This document shows, one piece after another, positions 48,701-61,024 of a stretch of DNA of 64,000 nucleotides. The notes under the pieces are model-generated. The model saw only the letters and a list, made by a program, of their open reading frames with translations, searched no databases and had not been told where the DNA came from. How positions within the stretch are numbered: position 1 is the first letter of the stretch; each line of letters opens with the position of its first letter. Both the position numbers and the translations under genes were made by a program. Source of the DNA: Pholiota molesta (Eukaryota > Basidiomycota > Agaricomycetes > Agaricales > Strophariaceae); the NCBI GenBank assembly GCA_014925825.1, contig JACGCK010000067.1:124001-188000 (forward strand). The letters run 5' to 3'.

Positions 48701-48815
48701 CGATGGGTACGGCGTTCACCCCGGCGAACACCATGTGGCTATCGACGTTGAGCCGGCTACAATCCTGGTGCGGGTGGGGGAAGATGTAACAGTCACTGGC
48801 AGCGATCATCTATAG
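45717..48815 (+). CDS. DUF6535 membrane protein D1
   Basis: Exons 45717-45782, 45845-46006, 46062-47508, 47572-48162 and 48226-48815 give 951 residues; function unknown. The conserved DUF6535 block is PKDGDPWTTILTPELEADTL, RCNAWKEEVQNLLIF, then about four hydrophobic segments: AGLFSGVVTAFVNQAYKLL, INVFWFISLILALTTVLVG with ALQWLREHQSY, LPHVFAALPLLLQGALVLFL, and TIPIAFVIGLILIFLAATT. A long soluble region follows (WLSLRDACNQRLL, SFPLSDVTQ, LFLRKLLEHH-type motifs), then a Ser/Pro/His-rich tail. Intron 3 (63 bp) keeps the frame open if retained, but its position matches D2 and D3. The tail ends at TAG 48813-48815. In frame beyond it lies GDAVIHIEPPI with a stop at 48864, matching the true C-termini of D2/D3, so this stop is probably new. 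Confidence 0.8.
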
Positions 48816-49341
48816 GACGTGGTAAGGCCAGGAGATGCGGTTATTCACATCGAACCTCCAATTTAGTCTCACCAATAGGGCGAATCGCGATGGGCGACGT
48901 ACCGAATATTTAGTAGAATCCGGCGTGGATGAAATTTTGTGGGACTTGAGCTTTGTAGCTGTGTAGATACCGAAAAATACATAATGCATGGAGTTTGCAT
49001 GGAGTGAGTGATAGACCAAAAATATTTAGTACACAGACATGGAGATACTGGAGAGGAAATACTATCCAGGCGCCTTGAGGTTCTTCGGGTCACACTGCGC
49101 AGGTACATGCTCTGCTCAGTGCTCAAGCTCAAGTTTGTAAGTAGTCATGTGCGTTCAATGTAAGTAATCATTCACAGTGACAGTGGCCCGAATTCAACGG
49201 CGCTCAAACGGCGCTACATGGTGACACGGAACGAGCAACAGTGTAAGTATATAAACTCAGGTCGTTGCACGTTGCCTCTTCCACGCCGTTGTAAAAATCT
49301 CCTTTGGCTCCCGTCCTCAAACACATATGTAAGTATCAGCC

Positions 49342-49640
49342 ATGAGCGAAAGCCAAGGACGGAACGTTGAACACTCAACCAAACATCGCAGATGTTAACT
49401 TCCGCCGGATCCTACTTCACACATCATATTGGGGCATTTATTTAACATCACGTCAAGGGTACTGCGCCAGGAATAAAGCCTGTGGACATCGACGCTCCAC
49501 ACGAACATGCACCTCCAAAGGACGGCGATCCATGGACAACACTTCTGACACCCGAACTCGAGGCGGATAAGTACATTGCGCTCAGCGCTGCGATGCATGG
49601 AAAGACGAAGTCCAAAATGTCGATGATGGGAGGTCGGAGT
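49342..49640 (+). pseudogene. DUF6535 pseudogene D0 (exons 1-2 only)
   Basis: Homologous to the first two exons of D1-D3: ATGAGCGAAAGCCAA at 49342, an intron remnant ending cacgtcaag, then VDIDAPHEHAPPKDGDPWTT and LLTPELEAD. The frame breaks at 49568-49595 by an insertion relative to D2 (aagtacattgcgctcag inside the codons for ADTLRCNA). Sequence related to the family stops at about 49640, where it meets gcggaactttccggaccgc. A similar block lies in the 3' flanks of D2 (56023-56043) and D3 (62338-62358). An internal deletion of the gene body is likely. Confidence 0.75.
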
Positions 49641-50289
49641 CGTGATGAGCGGAACTTTCCGGACCGCAACTTTTCAACACAAATTCATTCGCTGACAGTG
49701 GGCCTTGTTCGAAAACGACCGGTGTCATAGGTATTCTATCGCTACCTCGGGTTATTAATTCTGTTCACCACAATGCTCGTAGCTCTCGTCTGCGCGTCTG
49801 CGCTTCATGCCTTCAAACTCATATCAACACCAATTCTGCAAACTCAAGCAAACTCCAACTCGCCCCCGACATCTTTTCATCCCAAGATGTGTCGATACAA
49901 CACTGGTGGCCAGCTTTCGCGTTACTGTACGTGAGTCTTTCTTTACATCCTCACGTCTGCGTTCTTATCTTACTTGCAATTATCATTGTGTCCCTCTCTC
50001 CAATGCTCTCATGCGATCGCGCTTGGTTACAGTCAAGGACCGAACATTTCCCCGCTTCCTCAGCGATGTCCTATGACTATTCAAAGTAAGTATTTGTTTC
50101 TTCGCGTTTTCGCACATATATGGGTAAAACTGACTATTCTCCAACGTAGCTTTCTCAAATACAACGAACACGTCAACTTATTAGTAACTAACGAGGTGGC
50201 TGTCCAACGGGGCCCAGCGTCATGCGGGTATGTCGGTCAGATAATCAGTCGAGGATCGACACTGCCTTCATTATGACCACCCCCTGGTC

Positions 50290-50825
50290 CACAAGAGACC
50301 AATCCAAAACCAATTCGAAGTCTATCATGAATCTTTCTTCGAAGTAGGTTGTACCGTTCGCGCACAGTGCCTTGTCCACAATCTCTTCCACGTCTACGCT
50401 GGCCCAAACGTAATCAGTGCAAATCTGGCTTCCCTCATGCGACGGGGCTGTTGTGGCATGGGTTACGGCGACCTGGTGTATGGACTGGACGCTGCATCCA
50501 GCCACTTGGCGTTACTTCATGAACCCTTGACGCAACTAACACTACAGACGCATGTAAATATCCCGGCTTTCCTCTCCGAGGATCATGTACGCCGTAGCTC
50601 GTAAGCCCTTACTCAATGTCGCCCACAGACGTTATTGACCCATCTTGAGCAGAACAAGTTTACTGGTCCCTTCCCTTCGAATTATTCTCCGAAAGTGTGT
50701 AGTCATCCATCTCCAGTGTAATCTTAGCATAAGTATTTGGAAAAAAAGCTAATTGTTATCTGTTTGTCTAGCCTTGGTCTAGGTCGGCATGGGACTACAC
50801 TCTCTGATCTCGACACGACCGTTTT
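50290..50825. repeat. Element X, copy 1 (pairs with 63485-64000)
   Basis: About 85 % identical by eye to the last 515 bases of the window, same orientation, offset about 13.2 kb. It lies between pseudogene D0 and gene D2. On the minus strand both copies keep a short coding-like segment (WASVDVEEIVDKALCANGTT here, CASVDMEEVVAKALCANVTT in copy 2), suggesting an old gene fragment. Confidence 0.75.
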
Positions 50826-51405
50826 CAAGCGCTGCAAATTAAATCTCGAAGATCATACTTCAAAGGAACCCCTCAGCAATGCGCGATCTCCGTTACCTTC
50901 AGGACTCGTACCTGCAACACGTCGCCTCGCTCTCCGCAGTTCCGGATGCCGTTTTTGTTTGCAAGCTATGGTTTCGCGTATATATTGCGCTGTCGTTCTT
51001 AACCGTTGGGCTTGTCGAAAGTGTTCTTACACATCCTACGACGGATCTATTGTTTCGGGATAATTCTAATGGTAGGGCTGCCACGGCTTGCGAGGGTTGA
51101 TTTCAGGATCGAGAAACTGTAGCTCAGTTATACGCAGAGGGTGTATCCATTGCTGTTAGTAGATGCAGATAGACTGAAATGAGCAGATCAGACTGGCCAA
51201 AGAGGTTGAAGTGCGCGGGGTGAAGCAATCATGTGGATACTGAATGTTAACTTTATTTAACTTAGAGCACGTGAATCATTGACAATTTCACACACGTTGA
51301 CTGAAAGGCTGTGAGAGCGACCAACATTGTTCAAGCAACATCGCTGACTGTTCTTCGCCGTCGTAGATATCTCACTCTGTTCCCATCCCTCAACACATCT
51401 CACCC
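50826..51405. promoter_or_regulatory. 5' region of DUF6535 gene D2
   Basis: No gene found. The last ~130 bases (gagagcgaccaac..., ctgactgttct[t/c]cgccgtcgta, catccctcaacacatctca before the ATG) are clearly related to the region before D3. This indicates a shared leader and possibly shared core promoter; no TATA box is apparent. Confidence 0.45.
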
Positions 51406-54400
51406 ATGAGCGACAGCCAATCCCAGAACAATCAATCAAACACCGCGGACCTTCTGCCGGATCCCACAGCAGTCAGTTCATTCAAATTCCATCGATGCAC
51501 CTAACTGATATCACGTCAAGGGTACCGGGCCAGGAGTAAAGCCTGTGGACATTGACGCTCCATACGAACATGCACCTCCAAAGGACGGCGATCCATGGAC
51601 GACACTTTTGACACCCGAACTCGAGGCGGATACATTGCGCTGCAATGCATGGAAAGACGAAGTCCAAAATCTGCTGATCTTCGTGAGTCGACCATCAATG
51701 TTATACCTCATTTTTCACCAGCACTTACATATACTATGGCCAAGGCGGGTCTTTTCTCTGCTGTGGTAACAACGTTCATCGTCGAATCCTACAAGCTTCT
51801 CCTGCCGGATCCGAATGCCGCTATGATCGGCCTGCTCTTCCATATCGCCAGCGGACTCAACAACACTTCCCCTTTCCCCCCATCTGTTAGCCCAGATGAC
51901 ATTCTCGCTCCATTCTCGCGAACACCATCTGCCATTGCGATCAATGTGTTCTGGTTCACCAGCCTGATCCTCAGTCTCACGACTGTTCTCGTCGGCACCA
52001 TCGCTCTCCAGTGGCTGCGCGAACATCAATCCTATGGCGAATATTCTAGCAAAGAGAAGTTCGCGATGCTGCACATGCGGTCAGCGGCCTTAGAAGAATG
52101 GCATGTGTCCATGATATTCACAGCTCTTCCTCTACTACTTCAAACCGCCCTTGTCTTCTTTCTGGTCGGATTGTTCGAATTTTCCTTGCCTCTTGGACAG
52201 GAGGTCACGAACATGGTGTCCGTTTATGGTGGACTGCCGTTGCTGTTCCTCGCCGCGACTACGATCCTTCCATCACTTCAGGGCTTTTCTTTCTTTTGTG
52301 GGCTCTATCCTCGGAAAACACTACCCACTCCATGCCCATTCAAATCTCCCCAGTCCTTTGTATTCCGAGGACTATTTCAGATTTTCAATCTGGTAAATTT
52401 CTATGTGGCTCCCATCCCAGAGGTCTACCATGATAAGAGCTCTCCTAATAGGGAGGACTGGGGTTGGAAAATCAAAAATCGATCCTTACTTATTGCAGAT
52501 CATCTGGCGACACATGTACGAACTATGTGGTACTTTGAGCGCACTTGGCCTATTTTTGACCGAAAATGGCTTTCTCTGCGCGATGCATGTCACCAACGCA
52601 TCTTCGATAAGGACCCAGATCTATATCAGCATCGAACCCTCTGGGACTGGGAAGACAGCTTCCCTCTCAGTGATGTGACTCAGTATTTGCTGGAGTTAGC
52701 ATCGGAGAAACCATGCTTCAAACACACGGAGTCATTTCTTGGTGCCTTAGTTCATGGTTTCAATGAACTTGCTGAATCTATATGGATCACTAATGATAAG
52801 CGCTATCAACGTGTAGACCGTCGTAGCAATTACTTTGAAAACCTTCAATCATCAACATCATGCTCCTTGTCAAATCTTCTCCTTCATGGCGGAATCTATA
52901 AATTTGATCAACTCAATGAAGATAACCTTCACCGTTACCTCAAAGTAGACGTCAAATTGCGGTTATTCAGTACTGACCAAACCATGCTTTTTCTCACCAT
53001 CCTTTCAAGTAACCATTACTCGCCAGCACTGCTCCAGTACTACCGAGAATTGTGGATGCGTATGATGCATCTAATTGGCAATATTGCACCATTGACACCC
53101 GCCATTACCAATGGTTCCAAACCTATCCCTATAACAGCCATTACTGAAGATAGTACGGTATTCAATATAACAAGAAAGCGAAATGATCTCACACCCGGTA
53201 AGAAATTCCCGCAAATTTTCTATTTTTTGTGCGTTAATCATTATAATACCATGTGGTAGGTCAACAATATTCAAACACAGCAAATATTCTCAGCACAATA
53301 TTCCAGTTGGCTGCTTCTCGTCATGGTTCTCAGGACTCAGATCGGACAATAGAGACCATTATCACACACCCAGATATACCTCAAGTGCTTTCGCATTTGG
53401 CATCTCGGACTAATGACTATTTGGAATGGGCACAGATAGATAACCTGGCTAAACAAGAGTCACAAGACGTACTACGGGATATTGAGGATCAGCTTACCCA
53501 ACTTGCAAAGTTTATAACCAACCATTTAAATGCTCGGTCTGACACATATGCATCATTGGACATTTTATTTTACCTCGCCTCAATATTCTCATGGTATCTA
53601 TTGCGCTGGTCCGGGTCGGCACTTCGCAGTCATTTGGGGCAACCACTCAGGTCATTGCTCAATGCTTTGCACCAGACATGGACTGCTGGCCGGAATAATA
53701 ATCTCCTTGAGAAACGGTTTGAGGGTGATGATTTAGACAAGGAATCCGAAAGAAGCTATACCAGATTTTCCACCGAGTGGTGGAATCAAATCTTCAAACA
53801 TCTTAGCGACCCTCACACCATCGCACAAGGTGCGATTATCTCTTTTATCTCTTTTCATTTTACATAGTCGTTCTCAATATTGTTTCCTCATATAGGTTCC
53901 AATTTCGCTGCGGAGAGATCTCCAGATGCTCGTCCTGATCCCTTGACACAATTAGCCTCTCCCCCAGAGAATGAAACCGAGGATGCCATTAATCCGTTGG
54001 TTGCTCCATCTCCCGGAAATCTCTACCATTCTCCAGAATCGAACACGCTCGATAGCGATGCTCCGCCGGCGAGCGCACACCCCGATCCTCATCCTCAAAT
54101 TTCCGGACATGAACCTGCGCCCATCTCAGTCAGTCATGAAGACGCTAGCATCCCTCATTCACAGCCGGATTTACCTACCATCCTACATCATCCTCGGACG
54201 TCAGCCGAAAGCGCTCGTACGATCAACGATCTTCCTCTCCCGCATGCGCGATCTTCGTCCAACGAGCCTGACGATACACGTCCTTCGGGTGACGATAACA
54301 CCACCGCAGGAGCGGCACCCCCATCGCCCAGTGTCGCAGATCCTGATGGTCCACAGCAGGCGGCAGGGAGCAGCCGCAGGGACGAACGGGACCTTCACAC

Positions 54401-54767
54401 TGATGCGCTCCATTTGGCCATCGACGTTGGGCCGCCAACGAGCTCGGAGCACGCGGAAGCGGAGACACCAGGCGCTGGTGGCGATCGCTCGTTGGACGAG
54501 GCGAATCCGGAAGATGCGGTTATACTCTCACCAGTTTCTCAGCCACGGCCCAGCGCCGTGGACTCCGATGGTGTAGTGCCGCAACAACCCGCAGGGAATC
54601 AAGACAGCCGCAGTGACGAACAGGATCTTCAGCATCTGGCCATCGACGTTGGGCCACCGACGAGCTCGGAGCACGTGGATGCGGAGACTCCAAGCGCTGG
54701 CGGCGATCGCTCGTTGAACGAGATGGAACCGGAAGATGCGGTTATTCGAGTGGAATCGCCGATTTAG
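51406..54767 (+). CDS. DUF6535 membrane protein D2
   Basis: Exons 51406-51471, 51521-51682, 51745-53197, 53260-53829 and 53896-54767 give 1,040 residues; function unknown. DUF6535 block: APPKDGDPWTTLLTPELEAD, AGLFSAVVTTFIVESYKLLL, INVFWFTSLILSLTTVLVGT, ALQWLREHQSYGEY, then two more hydrophobic segments (FTALPLLLQTALVFFLVGLF; GGLPLLFLAATTILPSL), so about four spans. The large soluble part (WLSLRDACHQRIF, SFPLSDVTQYLLEL, LLLHGGIYKFDQLN) ends in an alpha-helical exon 4. The hydrophilic tail carries two copies of a module with HLAIDVGPPTSSEH, then GGDRSL and PEDAVI. A frame starting at 51595 covers part of exon 2 in the wrong register; the exon 2 given here matches D1 and D3. The ATG is set by alignment of all copies. 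Confidence 0.85.
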
Positions 54768-57130
54768 AATCGCGGGCGGGGGCGTCGAGTCTCGATAGGC
54801 GTTGCGTAGATGGAAGTTCGTCGGACTAAGAAGGAACATGAGCTATGATACAGAAACGGAATGATTTTTTTAATTACTTACAGATCGTAGAGCGATCGAT
54901 ACGTAGCTGACTCTTTTCCGTGCCTCCGTTGGATATAGTCTGTCTAATCTATTAGCTCCAGTTTGTGTAAACACGTACCAGGAATCGAACATACCTTATA
55001 TAAGGTCTAACCAAAGACACTAAATTCCCATGAAGAAACGACGAAATTCTCTAGCTCAAAAGCGTGGTGCTATACTTCAGATAGAAATTAACATCCGTAT
55101 CCATTGAGACAGACAATATATGCACACCTGGAAAGAAAAACCCATCCCCTGAAGCACTAGGATGCATTTCGATCCGTGCAGCGACATTTTTAACGTTCGG
55201 CATGGCAGGGTCGATTGGGGTGCTGGCCGACGTGTCGGCACCTGGTGGTCACGAGCAGCGGTCAGGTCAGATGCCCCGCAAGCGGTACATTTGACATTGA
55301 GAAAGAGCGAGAATCTGTAGGCCATTTTTTAAATCAAAGGTTGCAATAGAGATCTGTTCAACAACGTACCTTGCCAACATCAGCCATAGTCAAGACTCAA
55401 AAGCACTACATCGAAGGCGAATGTCGAAGATTCAGCCCGAGCAGCGTATATCTCTGGACATCGGTATAAGACTTGCAGCTTGATTCGCCGATCGTAATTC
55501 ACCCTGTGTCGATGAGCGATTGACAGGCGTTCGTATGCCTTCGAAGATTGAGTGCGATGACGAAGCAAGTATGAGCTGAGCAATGCTGCTGATAGCAAAC
55601 TGCGCAAAAGTGTGAATGTGAGAAGCGGTAGGAACGAGAAGGTTGTCCGACTACTTACCTTAGGACTATGAGCGTTCTAACGTGGATGGGCCAATGAGAA
55701 GTACCGTTGGGGAATTTCCAAAACTGAGAATGTCGAAAGTGGGTCAAGTACATGGACGGCGGTGGTAGCGATTGGTTTCGAGCGACAGCATGATTTCCTC
55801 TTGCAAGTAAGTAGTCGTCATAAGTAGCATATGCGCCTAACTATGATTTGTTGGAGAGTTCAAGTCATCAGGGAGCACGGGTGAGGGCAGGTCGGTGCGG
55901 AGGGGCGTAGTCAACTGTGTGAAATGCGATACAGCAGGGTGACAGCGGTGTGAAGCAGAAGTAGAGCAAGCGGGACTGTTGGTGGCTGGTTGGTGGCAAG
56001 TTGGTGGAGGAAGAAAGTTGAAAACGGAGTTTTCCGGACCGCCGCTAATTGGCCACTTTTGGAACGCCTGTCGCCTTCATCCTCGCCATCATCAACCTGG
56101 TGTTTCGTCTATGCTGCTTGCTAACGTTAGTCGGAATAATAACATTGCTAACGTGGAGCCAAGAGACTCGCTGAGGTGTGCAGTAAATTGCATGTCAATT
56201 CCGTTTTCGTTTGCTAAGACTGGCACTACCAAGGGCAAACTTGGGCACTACAGATGCGTTGCAAGCTTTCCAGGATAACCATCATGCCGACCAAAGAATC
56301 CATGGCCCGCCTATATTTCGTGTCGCCAAACGCTCTTGAACATTACTCACGCGACTCCCAGTTCTCGTATGCCGACAGCCGTTCATCCAAAGGGGTATCA
56401 GTGCTCGGCGGCAGTTGGGCGGCAGCTTTCGTTTCGTGATCCCTTCCGCGCATCACTCTGCGTGCGTCTTTCCCTTCATACTCATATACATACGCTTTCG
56501 ATGCTCAGCGCCCAGCGTCTATACAGTCGTCGCCGCTGCCCACGGCCCCACCCCTTCCTCTTTGAAGGGTCTGGAGATCTGACACTTTATCAGAAGGCGT
56601 ATTCCCCCTCAGTGTCGATTACTTCGCAATCCCTGGTGAATTGATTTTCTCTTGGTAAGTTTCCTCTTCGCACTCGTTTGTCTACATTCTCAGAGTCTTC
56701 TATTCCCATTTTCCTCCCCCGCTCGACCTTCAGACGATCAGCCTCCCCGAAGATTATCATAGCCTGCGTTTGATATTATCCGCCGTGAGGCTCTAGCCTG
56801 CAACGTTCACCATCGTCTTGTGCTGCTCCGACATAAATCAATCGCGCTCGGCCTACCAGACCAACTTCGGAACCCTCATGTTCACTTCGCCAGGACGACT
56901 AGTTGAGCGAGTGAAGGCTCGGCCTCGGTTGAGACTGATATGTGAAGGATTATTCTGACGGCTTCTGAAGACTCGTATTACATAGTCGTCTATGTGACGA
57001 AGTCATTGTGAGTTTTCTACCCTCAGATTGATATGACTGTCTTATAAAACTCGCAGGCCGCCATCACCCCTCGTGTCAGCGCTCCCCCTCGGGAAGATGC
57101 GCGTCGATTCGATACTTCCATTTCTGCAAC
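54768..57130. repeat. 3' flank of D2, duplicated as 61025-63530
   Basis: The sequence after D2 aligns with that after D3 over most of its length, in the same order: acatgagct[a/g]tgatacaga, cagatcgtagagcga, gattaaattcccatgaagaaacgac-like block, gagttttccggaccgc, and the segment ending gcaggc[c/t]gccatc. It includes the minus-strand relic at 55077-55870. The duplicated unit is thus gene plus ~2.4 kb of flank. Confidence 0.75.
55077..55870 (-). pseudogene. Co-duplicated minus-strand gene relic next to D2
   Basis: Coding-like pieces on the minus strand match those at 61230-62129 after D3: AQFAISSIAQLILASSSHS, a short ATGGCTGATGTTGGCAAG exon with a gtacgt donor, FSLFLNVKCTACGASDL, and PIDPAMPNVKNVAARIEMHP. 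Stops and frame changes separate the pieces. The ancestral product is not recognised. It was transcribed towards the DUF6535 gene (convergent). Confidence 0.4.
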
Positions 57131-57626
57131 GTTCTCGACGTTAGCCATAGACATTAGCGCGGACTGTGTCAGAGAGCGAACAAAAAAATACGCAAAGAAT
57201 CCTTTACTCACTTTAGACTGATCATGCGCGTCGCTTACTTATTCTGAACCTTGCGCACTACCAGAAACTACATTTGGCAGAGACTTATACCGTTCTCTCG
57301 ACCCGCTGCGTATGAGGGTATTACACAAACATACTTGGCCTGATTTGGGCAGATGGTAGAGGTAGGAGAGAAAAGTGGGTAGAAAGATGTGAATTGAAAG
57401 TCATCATGAAGGGTACGGGACTCCGGGTGCTCCGGGCCGGCCATTCGTTTTGAAGGAAATGAAGACACCAGTCGTCTCTCACATCACCATCACCGTCATA
57501 TTGCTACCTAAACACTTTGACAGTCGCTTCGAACCTGTGTTGAGAGCGACCAACAACGTGTGTCACTGACTGTTCTCCGCCGTCGTACATATCTCGCTCC
57601 CTTCCATCCCTCAACACATCTCAGCC
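57131..57626. other. Spacer and 5' region of D3
   Basis: No gene seen. The last ~100 bases before the ATG resemble the leader of D2. Element X is absent here, unlike before D2. Confidence 0.45.
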
Positions 57627-60600
57627 ATGAGTGAGAACCAAGCACAGAACGTCCAAGCAAACACTGCCGACGTTCCGCCGGATCCCCAGCAGTCAGTATT
57701 GTGAAATGCTATTGATACACCTAACTGATATTATGCCAAGGGCAATGAACCGGACATAAAACCTGTGGACATCGATGCCCCATACGAACATGCACTTCCA
57801 AAGGACGGCGATCCATGGACAACCCTTCTGACACCGGAACTCGAGGCGGATACACTGCGCTGCAACGCATGGAAAGACGAAGTCCAAAATCTGTTGATCT
57901 TCGTGAGTCGGCCGTCAATGTTATACCCCGTTTCTCACTAGCTCATACACATAACACGGCAAAGGCGGGTCTTTTCTCTGCTGTGGTCACAACGTTCATC
58001 GTCGAATCCTATAAGCTTCTCCTGCCAGATCCGAATGCCGCTATGACTGGCCTGCTCTTCCATATCGCCAGCGGACTCAACAACACTTCCCCTTTCCCCT
58101 CATCTGTTAGCCCAGAATCCATACTCGCTCCATTCTCGCGAACACCAACTGCCGTCAGGATCAATGTATTCTGGTTCATCAGCTTAATCCTCAGTCTCAC
58201 GACCGTTCTCGTCGGCACCATCGCTCTCCAGTGGCTGCGCGAACATCAATTCTATGGCGGATATTCTAGCAAAGAGAAGGTGGCAATGCTACACATGCGG
58301 TCGGAGGCCATAGAAGCTTGGTATTTGCCGCAGATATTCGCAATGCTTCCTCTACTACTTCAAGCCGCCCTTGTCCTCTTTCTGGCCGGATTGATCGATT
58401 TCTCCTTGCCTCTTGGAATGAAGCTCACCATCCCTGTCTCCGTTATTGTTGGACTGACGCTGCTGTTCCTCGCGGCGACTACAATTCTTCCGTCACTTCA
58501 GGGCCTTTCTTTCTTTTGTGGACTGTATCCTCGGAAATCACTCCCGACTCCATGTCCATTCAAATCTCCTCAGTCCCATGCATTCCGAACCCTATTTGGG
58601 ATTGTCCTTCGTGCGATTTTCCATATTGTTCCCTCCCCGTCGCTCGACTATGATTACAGCTCGCCCAATCCGGAGGACCGGGATTGGAAAATCACAAATC
58701 GTTCCTGGCTCATTGCAGATCACCTGGTACCATCTGTACGTAAGATGTGGTACCAACACACTTGGCCTAGCCTTGACCAAGCATGGCTTTCTCTGCGCGA
58801 TGCGTGTCATCAACGCATCTTGGATAATGATCCAGATCTATATCAGCACCGAACCTGGCGGGAAAACACTAGCTTCCCTCTCAGTGATGCAACTCGATAT
58901 TTGGTTAACACTAGCTTCCCTCTCAGTGATGCGACTCGATATTTGGTTAAGGTGGCATGGCAGATACCGGGCTTCAAACACACCGACTCATATCTTGCCG
59001 CCTTGGTTCATTGTTTTAATGAACTTGCGGAATCTATATGGATAACTACAGAGGAATGGTACTATGAACGCAAAGACCGTCATAGCAATTACTTTGAATG
59101 CCTTTACTTGGGGCATTCCGAATCATGCTCCTTGTCAAGGCTTCTTCTTCATGGTGGGATCTATAAATTTGATCAACTAAATCACAGTAATCTTTTTGAT
59201 TACTTCGGATGCCCAGAGGTCAAACTGCAGTTATTTAGTACTGACCAAACCATAATTTTTCTCCGCAAACTTTTAATAAACCACCCCTCGCCAGCACTAA
59301 TCAAGTACCACAAAGAATTGTGGGTGCGGGTACTACATCTCATCTGCAATATTGCACCATTGACGCCTGCTATTACCGATGGTTCACAATCTTTCCCTAT
59401 TCCTGCCATTACTGAGCGATCTATGCTGGACACTATGATAAATAAGAATCTCACACCTGGTAAGAAATCCCTGCAGATTTCCTGTTTTCTTGAGTGTTGA
59501 TCATTATACCATGCAGGTCAACAATATTTAAATGCGGTGAATATTCTCACCACAATATTCCAGTTGGCTGCTTCCCATCATTCTTCCCAGGATCAGACAA
59601 TAGAATCCATTCTTGCACACCCAGAGATGGCTGAGGTGCTTGATACTTTGGCATCTCAGACTGATGACTATTTGGAATGGGCACAAATAGATACCCTGGC
59701 TAAACAAGACCTAGTACGGGATATTGATAATCAGCTTAACCAACTTGTGAAGTTTATAACCGACTATTTAAACTCAGGGTCCTACACATCATCAAGCTCC
59801 CAGAATGCTTCATTGGATGTCTTATTTTACCTCACCTCGATATTCTCATGGAATCTATTGTACTGGTCGGCACCTCAGGAAATTCTAGGGAACCAGGACA
59901 GTGATTTGGGTCAAGCACTCAGGTTATTGCTTGATGCTTTGCACAAGACACAGACTTCTGGCCAGAAGAATAATCTCCTTGAGAAACGATTCATTGCAAA
60001 TAAAGACAACGCAGCAGAAATATTTTCTACCAAGTGGTGGCATCAAATCTTCAAACATATTGGCCATCGCATCATTGAACAAGGTGCGATTATCTTTCTT
60101 ATTTTTTGCACTTGTTCTCAATATTACATTTATGCAGACTCTGATTCGAGTACCTCGTCAGAATTGGCAACTACTCGGGAGGATGACACAGAAGATTCAG
60201 ATACCACCAATTCTTTGTCTGCAACTTCTAACAATGACATTCATTCTCCATCATTGCACACGCACGATACTGATAATCAGCTGGCAACCACGCACCCCAA
60301 TCTTCAGCCTGAAATTTCCGGAAACGAACCTGCCCTCATTTCCGTCAATCACGAAGACGCTAGCATCCCACATTCGCCATCAGACTTACCTACCATCCTA
60401 CATCATCCTGGGGCGTCAACTGAAGGCGCTCGTACGATTTGCGATCACCCTCTCCCCCATGTACGATCTTCGTCCAACGAGCCTGACGAAACACATCCTT
60501 CGTTTGACGACCACACCGCTGCAGGTGCAGCACCCCCATCGGTTCCTCAGGCACCCCCATCGCCCAGCGTCGCAGATCCTGACAGTGTAGCGCCACAGCA

Positions 60601-61024
60601 GGCTGCAGGGAACGAGACCGGCCGCAGTGACGAACAGGATCTTCAGCCTGATGCGCTCCATTTGGCCATCGACGTTGGGCCGCCAACGAGCTCGGAGCAC
60701 ACAGAAGCGGAGACGCCAGGCGCTGGTGCTGATCGCTCGTTGAACGAGGCGGATCCGGAAGATGCGGTTATACCCTCACCAGTTCCTCACCCAGCGCCAT
60801 CGCCCAGCGCGGCGGACCCCAATGGTGTGGTGTTGCAACAGGCCATAGGGAACGAGACCAGCCGCAGTGACGAACAGAATCTTCAGCATCTGGCCATCGA
60901 CGTTGACCCACCGACGAGCTCGGAGCACGTGGACGCGGAGGCACTAGTAGGCGCTGGGGGCGATCGCTCGTTGGAAGAGGCGGGACCGGAAGATGCGGTT
61001 ATTCGTATGGGATCGCCGATTTAG
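57627..61024 (+). CDS. DUF6535 membrane protein D3
   Basis: Exons 57627-57695, 57741-57902, 57965-59459, 59517-60083 and 60138-61024 give 1,059 residues. The layout is as in D2: DUF6535 block (LPKDGDPWTTLLTPELEAD, AGLFSAVVTTFIVESYKLLL, INVFWFISLILSLTTVLVGT, ALQWLREHQFYGGY) with about four membrane spans, then the large soluble part and an acidic, Ser/Pro-rich tail with two HLAIDV[G/D]PPTSSEH modules ending EDAVIRMGSPI. Exon 1 lost a base relative to D2 (cccacagca to ccccagca), but a donor 4 bp downstream (gtattg) restores the frame. Exon 3 carries an in-frame 42-bp tandem duplication (NTSFPLSDATRYLV twice, 58865-58948). Intron 4 is 54 bp and stop-free, so retention would add 18 residues. Function unknown. 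Confidence 0.85.
58865..58948 (+). repeat. 42-bp in-frame tandem duplication inside D3
   Basis: 58865-58906 and 58907-58948 differ at one base only (gatgcaactc versus gatgcgactc). D1 and D2 have a single copy, so the duplication is specific to D3 and recent. Confidence 0.95.

Noticed and set aside
51595..53259. Start of D2 at 51595 (and of D3 at 57815)
   Set aside because: These frames run through exon 2 and intron 2 in the wrong register; the five-exon model agrees across D1, D2 and D3.
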